Positions 54,248-62,381 of a DNA stretch of 64,000 nucleotides are shown piece after piece. Source of the stretch: Micromonospora sp. MW-13 (GTDB lineage Bacteria > Actinomycetota > Actinomycetes > Mycobacteriales > Micromonosporaceae); the NCBI RefSeq assembly GCF_003434305.1, contig NZ_QKKX01000005.1, positions 124,001 to 188,000 of the forward strand. The letters are read 5' to 3'. Every line of letters begins with the position of its first letter. Position 1 is the first letter of the stretch. A model generated the notes under the pieces. It was not told the origin of the DNA. It saw only the letters and a list, made by a program, of their open reading frames with translations, and did not search any database. Both the position numbers and the translations under genes were made by a program.

Positions 54248-54568
54248 GTGGAGCAGATCAGCGTGGTGACGACGGTGGTGGACAGCCGCTCCGTCGCGGA
54301 CGTTCTGGCGGCCGCCGCGGTGGCCGGCCGGCTCGCCGCCTGCGCGCAGGTGGGCGGCCAGGTGGACAGCACCTACTGGTGGCGGTCCGCGGTGGAGACC
54401 AGCTCGGAGTGGTCGGTGCTGTTCAAGACCGCGCCGGACCGGGTGAACGCGCTGGTCGACCAGATTCGCGCCACCCACCCGTACGAGGTGCCGGAGATTC
54501 TGGTGACCCGGACGGAGAGCGGCAACCCCGACTACTCGGCCTGGGTGCACGAGCAGACCCGTCCCTGA
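54248..54568 (+). CDS. cutA: CutA1-family divalent-cation tolerance protein
   Basis: A 106-residue ferredoxin-like trimer-forming protein. Conserved features include LAACAQVGGQVDSTYWW and ATHPYEVPEILV, and it ends with the YSAWVHEQT helix. The name reflects copper tolerance in E. coli, but its real function is unsettled. The hexamer TAGGGT (54236-54241), which includes the preceding gene's stop codon, lies six bases before the GTG, so an internal leaderless promoter is possible. Confidence 0.92.
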   Translation: MEQISVVTTVVDSRSVADVLAAAAVAGRLAACAQVGGQVDSTYWWRSAVETSSEWSVLFKTAPDRVNALVDQIRATHPYEVPEILVTRTESGNPDYSAWVHEQTRP

Positions 54569-54615
54569 GTACCCGCACTCTGGCGGGGGTGGATCACGGT
54601 CATCATGATGGTCGG

Positions 54616-57600
54616 GTGGACTCCACTGGCTACCCCTGCCCGGGGTGCGGCGCTCCCGCCGACCTGAGCGTCGGCTGCCGGCGCTGCGGCCGGGCACCCG
54701 ATCCGGCCGCCGCCGAGGTGATCCGGCTCGACCGGGAGATCGTCCTGCTCACCGGGCGGGCGGAGCAGGCCCGCCGGGCGTACCTCGAACTGGCCGGGGC
54801 GGTGCGGTCGGCGCAGGCCCACCGGGCGGACCTGGCCGCCCGGGTCCGGGCGGCGAACCCGGTCGGCGTTCCGAACCCGGTCGGCATCCCGAACCCGGTC
54901 GGCCCGGTGCCGGCTGCGTTCCCTGGTCCGGTGCCGGCTGCGTCGCCCGGCCCGGTGCCGGCTGCGCCCCGCGGCCCGGTGCCGGCCGTGTCGCCCGGGC
55001 CGGTGCCGGCCGTGTTGCCGGCCGTGTCGCCCGGGCCGGTGCCGCCGCAGCGATTCGCGCCGGCCGCGTCGGTCGGCGGGGCGGAGACCTCCACCCGGAC
55101 GGTGCAGGGGCTGCTCTTCGTGCTCGGCGGCCTGCTGCTCGGCACCGCGGCGGTGGTCTTCACGGCGGTCGCCTGGGCCGCGGTGGGCATCGTCGGCCGG
55201 GCGCTGATCCTGCTCGCCTTCACCGCGCTCGCCCTGGCCGTCCCGCCGTTTGTGGCGCGGCGCGGGCTGCGCGGCACCGCGGAGACCTTCGCCGCGGTGG
55301 GGCTGCTGCTGGTGGTGCTCGACGGGTACGCCGCCTGGTCGGTCGACCTGTTCGGGGTGACCGACTGGCCGGTGGCCCGCTACGCCGCGCTGGTCGGGGG
55401 GGCCGGCGCGGCGCTGGCGGCCGGCTACGGCCGGCTGACCCGTCTCGCGGTGCCGTGGTTCGCGGCGCTGCTCACCGCGCAGCCGGTGCTGCCCCTGCTC
55501 GCCGCCCCGGCCCGCCTGTCGGCGGCCGGGTGGGCGCTGGTGTTCGTCGGCGTCGCGGCGCTGAACCTGGCCGTGGTCGCCGCCCTGCCCAGCCGCGCCC
55601 CGGCCCCGCCGGGGACGCCGGGCGCGGTGACCGGTCCGGCTCCGGCGTCGGTCGAGGGTCCGGCGGTCGGGGGGCCGTCGGTCGAGGGTCCGACGGTCGG
55701 GGGGCCGTCGGTCGAGGGTCCGGCGGCGACGGCCGGCGGGGGGCCGGCCGTCGCCGCCGGGCGGGTGCTGGCCTGGCTGGGCCACGGGGTGGCGCTGGCC
55801 GTCGCGGCGGGGTGCGCGCTGGTGCCGCTCGCCCTGGGCCGGGCCGCCGGCACGCCGTTGCTGGCCGGGGGACCGCTGCTGCTGGTGGCCCTGACGCTGC
55901 TCGGGGCGGCACTGGTGGCCGGCGGGCGGGTGTTCCGGGCGATCACGGCCGGGGCGGTGGTTCCGGTGCTCGCCCTGGCGCTGCTCCGGCCGGTGGGTGA
56001 GCTGCGGCCGAACCTGCTGACCGTGGCGACGGCGCTGATCGCCCTCGTGCTGGCCGGCACGGTCCGGCTGCTGCCCCGCCGGGTCGGGCCCGGCCCCCGG
56101 GGCGGGGGCCTGGTGGTGGCCACCGGGGCAGTCCACGTCGCCGCGCTGCTCGCCGTCGTGCTCGGCGCGGTCGCGGTGGGTCGGGTGCTGCCGCCGTGGC
56201 GGGGCGTCGCTGCCGGTCCGGACCTGTCGTGGGGGTGGCAGGTCCCGGTCGCCGTGGTGCTGTCGGCCGTGGCGCTGGCGGCGCTGCTGCCCCGGGTGGC
56301 GTGGCCGGTCACCGGGGCGGTCGCGGTCGCGTTCGGCACCCTCTCCCTCGCGGGCGCCGGGCCGGTGCCGTGGCCGGCGGTGCCCGCCGCCGACCTGGTC
56401 GTCGGGGCGGCCCTGCTGCTGTACGCGGTCACCCGGGCCCGGCCCTGGTGGGGGGCGCTGGCGGCGGCGGTCGCCGGCGGGGCGCTGGTCGGGCACGCCC
56501 TGCTGGTCGGGCTGGCCACGCCGGCCGGGGAGGCGGTGCTGCTCGGCGCGGTCGTGCTGGTCGGGACGGCGGTCGCCGCCCGTGGCCGGCGGGCCACCGG
56601 GGTCGGCCGGGGCGTCGCCGGGGCGGCCCTGGCCGCCGCGCTGCTGGCCGTCCCGGGCACGGTGGCCGTCGCGTCCTTCGCGGCCGGAGCGGCGCCCTGG
56701 TGGCAGGCGCGGGCCGCCCTGGTCGCCGTCGGTCTGGCGCTGGCCGGGCTGCTCGCCGTCCGCCGTTGGTGGCCCGAGCTGACCGGGTACGCCTCGACCG
56801 CCTTCGCCGTCGGGTCAGTGCTGGTCGGGCTCGCGCCGCTGGTCGTCCGGGCCGACGAGCCGGTGCCGCTCTACGCCGCCCTGGTGGCGCTGCTGACGGT
56901 GCTCGCCGGGCCGGGCGCCCGTCCCAGGGGCGCGCCCCTCGTCGCCGGCCTCGGGCTGCTCACGGTCGCGCTTCTCGCCGCCGCCCCGGCGGTCGTGGCG
57001 GCGCTGGTCGCCCCGCACGGCGGGCCGGCCCTGCCCTGGTCCGGCGCGCCGACCGGCGGGACGGTCCCGGGGGCCACCCCGGTCGGCGTGGCCCTGCTCG
57101 TGCTCGCCCTGGCGGCGGGGTTGGCGCGCCGGTCCCCGCACTTTCACGGAAAGCGTGGCCATTCGGCGTCCCATGTCCCCTCTTCCCGTGAAAGTGCGGG
57201 GGTTGGCCGGGAGCCGGCCGGGGCGGCGGACGGCGCGCAGCGTTTCGGGGTGGCGGTCGGCGGGGGGGTCTTGCCGGTGGCGGGGGGTGGCGCGTGGTGG
57301 GCTGCGCTGCCGTTCGCTGCGGCGGCCCTGCCGGTGCTGCTGACCGCCGCCGGTACGCCGTGGCCGGTGGTGCCGGCCGTCCTCCTGCTCACCGGGCTGG
57401 CCGCCCTGCTGGCCGCCGCGCTCGCCGGGGCCCGGCCGCTGCTCGTCCCGGTCACCGTGCCGGTGGGGCTGGTGGCCACCGTGTTCGGGCTGGGTGGGCT
57501 GCTCGCCACCCGGGCCGGCACCCTCATCGGCCTCGGCGCGCTGGTGGTGGCCGCCACGGTGGTCGCCGTCGGGGGCCGGGTGGGCCCGGTCCGGCTGGGC

Positions 57601-58413
57601 GGGGCCCTGGTGGCGGTCGGCGCGGCGACCGGGTTCGCGATCACCGCCGCGCTGGTGGCGAGCATGCCGCTGCGGTCGGTCTCGTTCGCCGTGCTGGTGG
57701 TCGCGGTGCTGGTCCTGGCCGTCGCCGCCCTGCCGGCCGGGCGCGATCCGGCCCGGGGTCCGGTGCTGGACGTCGCCGCCCAGTCCGTCGCCCTGCTCGG
57801 GGTGCTGCTGGCCGCCGGATCACCCCGGCACGCCGCCGCGGTCTGCGTGCTCTGGGGGGCGGCGGTGGGGCTGCGGCTGCTGCGTCGCGGCGAGTCGACC
57901 GGGCGGCGGTGGGCGTTCGCGGGCGTCGCCGGGGGCAGCGAGCTGCTCGGCACCTGGCTGCTGCTGGGCGCGGGCGGGGTGGTGCTGCTGGAGGCGTACA
58001 CCCTGCCGGCGGCCGGGGTGGCGCTGGCCGCCGGGGCGGTGGCGCTGCGCACCCGGCCGGGCCTGAACAGCTGGCTCGCGCTCGGACCCGGGCTGGCCGC
58101 CGCGCTGCTGCCCGGCCTGGTGTCGGTACTGTTCGCGCCGGAACCGCAGCCCTGGCGGCGGCTGCTGCTCGGGGCCGGCGCCCTGGCCGTGGTGCTGGCC
58201 GGTGCGGCGCGTCGCTGGCAGGCGCCGGTGCTGCTCGGCGGGACCACCCTGGTCCTGCTCGCGCTGCACGAGCTGGCGCGTGGCTGGGACCTGCTGCCCC
58301 GCTGGATCTTCCTGGCCGTCGGCGGCCTGGCCCTGATCGGCCTGGCCACCACGTACGAGCGGCGCCGGCGCGACCTGGCCCGGCTACGGTCAGTGGTGGG
58401 CCGGATGGGCTGA
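54616..58413 (+). CDS. 1265-residue polytopic membrane protein with N-terminal zinc ribbon (SCO7613-like)
   Basis: The N terminus carries a zinc ribbon (CPGCG at about 8-12, CRRCG at about 21-25), a short helical segment, then Pro-rich tandem repeats to about residue 145. The remainder is over 30 hydrophobic helices of Ala/Val/Leu type with small polar loops, ending in a basic YERRRRDLARLRS tail. Similar giant membrane proteins occur across Streptomyces and relatives with no known function. A 68-bp inverted-repeat element sits in frame at 57134-57201, in a loop. The GTG at 54616 is preceded by CATGAT. Transport or scaffolding is possible; I cannot say which. Confidence 0.75.
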   Translation: MDSTGYPCPGCGAPADLSVGCRRCGRAPDPAAAEVIRLDREIVLLTGRAEQARRAYLELAGAVRSAQAHRADLAARVRAANPVGVPNPVGIPNPVGPVPAAFPGPVPAASPGPVPAAPRGPVPAVSPGPVPAVLPAVSPGPVPPQRFAPAASVGGAETSTRTVQGLLFVLGGLLLGTAAVVFTAVAWAAVGIVGRALILLAFTALALAVPPFVARRGLRGTAETFAAVGLLLVVLDGYAAWSVDLFGVTDWPVARYAALVGGAGAALAAGYGRLTRLAVPWFAALLTAQPVLPLLAAPARLSAAGWALVFVGVAALNLAVVAALPSRAPAPPGTPGAVTGPAPASVEGPAVGGPSVEGPTVGGPSVEGPAATAGGGPAVAAGRVLAWLGHGVALAVAAGCALVPLALGRAAGTPLLAGGPLLLVALTLLGAALVAGGRVFRAITAGAVVPVLALALLRPVGELRPNLLTVATALIALVLAGTVRLLPRRVGPGPRGGGLVVATGAVHVAALLAVVLGAVAVGRVLPPWRGVAAGPDLSWGWQVPVAVVLSAVALAALLPRVAWPVTGAVAVAFGTLSLAGAGPVPWPAVPAADLVVGAALLLYAVTRARPWWGALAAAVAGGALVGHALLVGLATPAGEAVLLGAVVLVGTAVAARGRRATGVGRGVAGAALAAALLAVPGTVAVASFAAGAAPWWQARAALVAVGLALAGLLAVRRWWPELTGYASTAFAVGSVLVGLAPLVVRADEPVPLYAALVALLTVLAGPGARPRGAPLVAGLGLLTVALLAAAPAVVAALVAPHGGPALPWSGAPTGGTVPGATPVGVALLVLALAAGLARRSPHFHGKRGHSASHVPSSRESAGVGREPAGAADGAQRFGVAVGGGVLPVAGGGAWWAALPFAAAALPVLLTAAGTPWPVVPAVLLLTGLAALLAAALAGARPLLVPVTVPVGLVATVFGLGGLLATRAGTLIGLGALVVAATVVAVGGRVGPVRLGGALVAVGAATGFAITAALVASMPLRSVSFAVLVVAVLVLAVAALPAGRDPARGPVLDVAAQSVALLGVLLAAGSPRHAAAVCVLWGAAVGLRLLRRGESTGRRWAFAGVAGGSELLGTWLLLGAGGVVLLEAYTLPAAGVALAAGAVALRTRPGLNSWLALGPGLAAALLPGLVSVLFAPEPQPWRRLLLGAGALAVVLAGAARRWQAPVLLGGTTLVLLALHELARGWDLLPRWIFLAVGGLALIGLATTYERRRRDLARLRSVVGRMG
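54855..55050 (+). repeat. In-frame 18-bp and 24-bp tandem repeats
   Basis: Three NPVGxP units (18 bases each) are followed by about five PVPAxxPG units (24 bases each) in the cytosolic linker of the giant membrane protein. The DNA copies are near identical, which points to recent expansion. Confidence 0.88.
55651..55728 (+). repeat. In-frame 30-bp tandem repeat
   Basis: Two units (55651-55680, 55681-55710) differing at one or two bases and a partial third encode VEGPxVGGPS in a loop between membrane helices. Confidence 0.88.
57134..57201. mobile_element. 68-bp inverted-repeat element inside a coding region
   Basis: Twenty-base arms (57134-57153 and 57182-57201) are complementary with one mismatch and enclose 28 bases of lower GC. 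It contains the A/T-rich core ACTTTCACGG, unlike anything around it. The host reading frame passes through without a stop and encodes a hydrophilic loop. It looks like a REP or MITE-type insertion; no transposase is nearby. Confidence 0.6.
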
Positions 58414-58758
58414 GCCCGGTGCCCCGAGCGGGGCGTGGCGGCGTTCGAGGCGGGCGGCGGCGGTCGGCGGTTCGGTCGCGGGTGCTCCGGCGCCCGGCCG
58501 TTCCTTGATCAACCTGATGTGCGGCATGTCGAGGTGTCGGGCGGGCGGGAAGGCGCGGTTCGCGGCATCCCGAGTGGATCATGATGGGTCGGGGCGACCC
58601 GATGCGGCCCGAGGGGGCGGATCCGCCGGAGCGGGGGTAGGGCGTGCCCTACCCTGGAGACGGGGGTTGCCCGGGTTACCCTGCGCAACCGTTTCGCGCA
58701 CACTTAACGGGAGGGCACGCCGTCCGGCGTGACCGGGTGCCGAGACGCGGGAGCCCAG
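58414..58758. other. 345-base gene-free region before the desaturase
   Basis: No supported coding frame is present. It holds a perfect palindrome at 58635-58654 and, next to it, arms GGTTGC and GCAACC (about 58665-58690). These are more likely desaturase control sites than a terminator, since they lie over 200 bases past the preceding gene. Confidence 0.55.
58635..58654. promoter_or_regulatory. Perfect 20-bp palindrome upstream of the desaturase
   Basis: GGGTAGGGC and GCCCTACCC flank GT, 105 bases before the desaturase ATG. It could bind a TetR-type fatty-acid regulator, a common arrangement for desaturases, or form an RNA hairpin. Confidence 0.45.
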
Positions 58759-59808
58759 ATGGTGCGTGCAGCGACAGTGGATCGGCCTACCAGGCGGGGC
58801 AGCGACTACGCGGAGTTGTCCCGGCGGATCAGCCGGGCGGGCCTGCTGGACCGTCGGCCCGGCGGGTACGCGGCCCGGATCGCGCTGACCGTGGCCGTCT
58901 TCGTCGCCGGCTGGGTGGCGGTGCCGCTGGTCGGCGACTCGTGGTGGCAGCTCGTGGTGGCGGTCGGCCTGGCGGTGGCCACCACCCAGGTGGCGTTCCT
59001 CGGGCACGACGCCGGGCACCGGCAGATGTTCCGTCGTCGAGGCCCCAGCGAGGTGGCCGGGCTGCTCGCCGGCAACCTCGCGGTCGGGCTCAGCTACGGC
59101 TGGTGGGTGGACAAGCACAACCGGCACCACGCCAACCCGAACCACACCGACGAGGACCCGGACGTCGGGGCGGGGGCGCTGGTCTGGACGCACGAGCAGG
59201 CCGTCGCGACCCGGGGGTTCGGCCGTCGGCTGGCCCGTCGGCAGGCGTGGCTGTTCTTCCCGATGCTGCTGCTGGAGGGGCTGGCCCTGCACGTGGCGAG
59301 CGTACGGGCGCTGGTCGCCCGGGGGCCGGACGGCCGGTACGCCACGCCGATGCGGCACCGGGCCGTCGAGGGGCTGCTGCTCGCGGCGCACGCCGTCGGC
59401 TACCTCGGCCTGCTGTTCGCGGTGCTGTCGCCGGGGAAGGCGCTGGCGTTCGTCGCCGTGCACCAAGGGCTGTGGGGGCTCTACATGGGCTGCGCGTTCG
59501 CCCCGAACCACAAGGGCATGCCGATGCCGACGGCCGACGACGACCTCGACTTCCTGCGCAAGCAGGTGCTCACCTCGCGCAACGTGCGGGGCAGCCGGTT
59601 CGTCGACGTCGCGCTCGGCGGGCTGAACTACCAGATCGAGCACCACCTGTTCCCGAACATGCCTCGGGGGAACCTGCGCCGGGCCCGGCCGCTGGTGCGG
59701 GCGTACTGCGCCGAGCTCGACCTGCCGTACGCGGAGACGGGGCTGGTCGAGTCGTACCGGCAGGCGCTCGCCCACCTGCACGAGGTGGGCCGGCCGCTGC
59801 GCGGCTGA
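58759..59808 (+). CDS. Membrane fatty acid desaturase
   Basis: A 349-residue di-iron desaturase. The three histidine boxes are HDAGH (83-87), HNRHH (120-124) and QIEHH (292-296); the Gln in the third box is typical of front-end and acyl-lipid desaturases. Hydrophobic spans surround the boxes. The ATG at 58759 has cgggag upstream. It is a single gene ended by a strong palindrome. It would introduce a double bond into membrane acyl chains; the position is not deducible. Confidence 0.92.
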   Translation: MVRAATVDRPTRRGSDYAELSRRISRAGLLDRRPGGYAARIALTVAVFVAGWVAVPLVGDSWWQLVVAVGLAVATTQVAFLGHDAGHRQMFRRRGPSEVAGLLAGNLAVGLSYGWWVDKHNRHHANPNHTDEDPDVGAGALVWTHEQAVATRGFGRRLARRQAWLFFPMLLLEGLALHVASVRALVARGPDGRYATPMRHRAVEGLLLAAHAVGYLGLLFAVLSPGKALAFVAVHQGLWGLYMGCAFAPNHKGMPMPTADDDLDFLRKQVLTSRNVRGSRFVDVALGGLNYQIEHHLFPNMPRGNLRRARPLVRAYCAELDLPYAETGLVESYRQALAHLHEVGRPLRG

Positions 59809-59816
59809 GCCCGGAC

Positions 59817-59852
59817 GCGACGGGGCGGCGCCGGCCGGCGCCGCCCCGTCGC
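59817..59852. terminator. Bidirectional terminator between desaturase and lipoprotein genes
   Basis: An uninterrupted 36-bp perfect palindrome (18-base arms) begins nine bases after the desaturase stop and ends 15 bases from the convergent lipoprotein gene. It probably serves both. Confidence 0.88.
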
Positions 59853-59867
59853 GGTGCTCCGCACAGG

Positions 59868-60643
59868 TCAGCCGCCGAACGCCTTCTTCAGCGACTCCGG
59901 CGCCTCCTCGGTCTCGCCGGCCGCAGGCTTCTCCGGCGACACGGAGGCCCCGAAGTCCGAGTACGTGGTGGTCATCTTGCCCAGCGACGCGACCAGCACA
60001 CTGGTGTCCACGACCAGCTCGACGAGCCGGCCCTCGGCGTCGGTCTTGGCGGTGAAGGGGACGACCTTGGCCTTCGCCCCGAGCGCCTCGATGGCCTTGT
60101 TGTCCGGGTTGGCCTTGGTGTAGTCCAGCGTGCCGGAGAAGGCGCCCTCACCGGTCTTCTGCACGTCGACCACGCCGCCGACGATCTTCATGGCGCCGCC
60201 CGGGTCGCCGTCGGGCATCAGGTTCATCTGCCCGTTGGCGCCGAGCTTGGTGGCATCCATGTGCAGCCACTGGTGGAGATCGTGTTCACCTTGAGCCACG
60301 CGTCGTCGCTGATGATGATCACGCGGATCTTGCCGCCCTGGGCGCCCATGTCCAGCGTCATGTCGGCGGACTTGCTCCGCGGGTCCATCAGGCCGCCGCC
60401 GCTCAGGATCGAGGACTTGATGTTCATCCGGACGCTCTGCTCGTTCAGCTTCAGCGCGGCGGCGGTCAGCTCGGCGAGCGCGTCGGCCGGGGCGCTGCTG
60501 GCGGGCGCCGAGCCGGTGCCGGAGCTGCCGCTGGCGACTGGAGTGTCCGCTCCGTCCTGGTTGCCGCAGCCGGTGAGGCCGAGACCGAGACCGAACGTGG
60601 CGACGAGCGCGACCCCCGTGGTTGCCAGCCGTCGAGTGTTCAT
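59868..60643 (-). pseudogene. LppX/LprG-like lipoprotein gene with a frameshift
   Basis: The 5' part encodes a lipoprotein signal ending LTGC (Cys26), a Ser/Ala linker and a domain start, up to DDAWLKVNT near 60285. The matching continuation (DLHQWLHMDATKLGANGQ and the rest of the domain, about 135 residues) is in another frame ending at 59868. One missing base near 60279-60287 explains the break. Joined, the parts give a protein of about 258 residues like the LppX/LprA/F/G lipid-carrier lipoproteins. It may be a true mutation or a sequencing error. The ATG at 60643 has a weak upstream site. Confidence 0.8.
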
Positions 60644-60859
60644 TGTGGATGACTCCTAGTGAAGGGTGGGCCGGGCGGCGGTGTAGCCCACCCGGCCGGG
60701 CCGCGGGCCAGCGTAGCGGGCGGGGGCGACAGTTGCTGGTCCGTCAGCGGCCCCCTGCGCCGGCCCCCGTGCCCTGCCCGGCCTGTCCGCGCAGGTCGGC
60801 GGGGTGGACGAGGTGGTGGGGAGAGCCGGTCGCACCGCCCTGCCGGTAGGGTCAGGGCC

Positions 60860-61153
60860 ATGGCAGACGTGCTCACCGCGCAGGCGGTGCGAGACGGGCC
60901 GGGCGGCCTGGCGGACTGGACGGGGGACCCGACCGGGATCAGCCGCACCGCCGAGCTGGGCAGCTTCCCGGCGGCCGTCGCGGTGGTCGACCGGGTCGCC
61001 GTGGTGGCCGAGGAGTTGGACCACCACCCCGACATCGACATCCGGTGGCGGACCCTCACCTTCCGCTGCGTCACCCACTCGGCCGGCGGGGTCACCCACC
61101 GTGACCTGGAGCTGGCGCGGCGGATCGACGACATCGTCCGGAGTGCCCGATGA
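60860..61153 (+). CDS. Pterin-4a-carbinolamine dehydratase
   Basis: A 97-residue PCD/DCoH-family protein. The signature E-E-L-D-H-H-P-D-I-D and the following TFRCVTHSAGGVTHRDLELA contain the catalytic histidines. It would dehydrate the carbinolamine formed by aromatic amino acid hydroxylases, or serve in molybdopterin or folate-related steps. TAGGGT (60847-60852) precedes the ATG by seven bases, a leaderless pattern. Its stop overlaps the FHA gene start (ATGA), an unexpected partner. Confidence 0.9.
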   Translation: MADVLTAQAVRDGPGGLADWTGDPTGISRTAELGSFPAAVAVVDRVAVVAEELDHHPDIDIRWRTLTFRCVTHSAGGVTHRDLELARRIDDIVRSAR

Positions 61154-62301
61154 GATTCGAGATCAGCAAGGTGCTCGACGCCATCGAGGGGCGGGTCTGC
61201 ACCGATCCGTCACTGGCCCGGGCCGTGCTCGACCTGGCCGAGGTGATCCGGTACCAGGACCTCGACGGCGGCCGGCCGGCGAGCCTGCTGCGGCTCGGCA
61301 TGGTGATCGACGCGCTCGCCCGCGACCTGGAGGAGGACAGCGTCCCGGTCTACGCGATCGTGCACCGGGCGCTGCTCTCCGACGCCGACCTGACGTCCAA
61401 CGAGCGGATGGTGGTCCGCCGCTGGGCCGACGACGGCCTGGTGGAGGTGCTCGACAACCCCGGCGACCGGATGCTGGAGGTGGCCGACCTGCTCGGGCTG
61501 CCGGTGCTCAGCCGGGCCCGCTTCGACGGCCTGCGCGGCCGGTTCCCGTGGGTGGCCGAGCAGCCCGGCCGGGTGCTGGCCCCGGTGCCCGGCGCGGGCG
61601 GGCCCGTGTTCATCGGCCACGTCGGCGGCGGCAACGTGCCCGTCGCCGGCACCCGTTCGGCCACCGGCGCGAAGCTGCTCGCCCGGCAGTGGCGCTGCCC
61701 CGAGCCGGGCTGCGCCCTGTTCGGCGCCGGTGGGGGCGGCGGCGCCTTCGCCGATCTGGCCCGGGTGGAGCGGGCCCCGGCCGGCCAGCCCCCGCCCACC
61801 CTGCGCGGCGGGGCGCCGACCTGTCCCCGGCACGGCGCCCGGCTCGGCGACGCCGGGCCGCGCCCGCGTACCGAGGTGCTGGCGGTACGCATCGGTGGGC
61901 TGATCCGCCGCCGGTTCGTGCTCACCGAGGGGCAGTCGGTGCTGGTCGGGCGCGCGCCGGAGCCGCAGGGCGGGATCGTGCTCGGCCAGTGGCTCAACGA
62001 CGAGGCGCGGCGCTGGATCAGCCGCGCCCACGTCCGGTTCGAGCTGCGGGTCGGCGAGGTGATCGTCACCGACATCAGCACCAACGGCTCCGGGGTGCGT
62101 CCCGGCGGCTCGATGGCCGAGCCGGACCGGATTCCGCTGAAGCCGCAGCAGTCCCGGGTGCTCAGCGCCAACGACATGGTCGAGCTGTACCCGGGGGTGC
62201 AGGTCGGCCGCGCCGACGAACTGCCGACGGGCGCCCCGTTCACCCCCACCTCGGTGATGGCCGAGGCCCCCACCATGGCGATGCGCCTGCCCCGGCCCTG
62301 A
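61150..62301 (+). CDS. FHA-domain protein with N-terminal helical region
   Basis: A 383-residue protein. The C-terminal part (about 265-355) is an FHA domain with LVGRAPEP, WISRAHVRFEL and DISTNGSGVR, the phosphothreonine-binding residues. A CxxxxC/CxxH zinc-binding set (CPEPGC near 182, CPRH near 222) precedes it, and the first 150 residues are helical with an RxxxDGL-type repeat and no known family. FHA proteins read Ser/Thr kinase signals. It is translationally coupled to the pterin dehydratase and ends before a strong hairpin. Confidence 0.85.
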   Translation: MRFEISKVLDAIEGRVCTDPSLARAVLDLAEVIRYQDLDGGRPASLLRLGMVIDALARDLEEDSVPVYAIVHRALLSDADLTSNERMVVRRWADDGLVEVLDNPGDRMLEVADLLGLPVLSRARFDGLRGRFPWVAEQPGRVLAPVPGAGGPVFIGHVGGGNVPVAGTRSATGAKLLARQWRCPEPGCALFGAGGGGGAFADLARVERAPAGQPPPTLRGGAPTCPRHGARLGDAGPRPRTEVLAVRIGGLIRRRFVLTEGQSVLVGRAPEPQGGIVLGQWLNDEARRWISRAHVRFELRVGEVIVTDISTNGSGVRPGGSMAEPDRIPLKPQQSRVLSANDMVELYPGVQVGRADELPTGAPFTPTSVMAEAPTMAMRLPRP

Positions 62302-62328
62302 GACCGGGCCGCCGGGGGCGGGCCGACG

Positions 62329-62366
62329 ACGGCGGGCGCCGGGACCGTGGTCCCGACGCCCGCCGT
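62329..62366. terminator. Hairpin between convergent FHA and rocD genes
   Basis: Seventeen-base arms (62329-62345 and 62350-62366) match in 16 positions around a CGTG loop. It lies between the stop codons of the two convergent genes and can terminate both. Confidence 0.85.
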
Positions 62367-62381
62367 TCGCGTACGGGTGGA

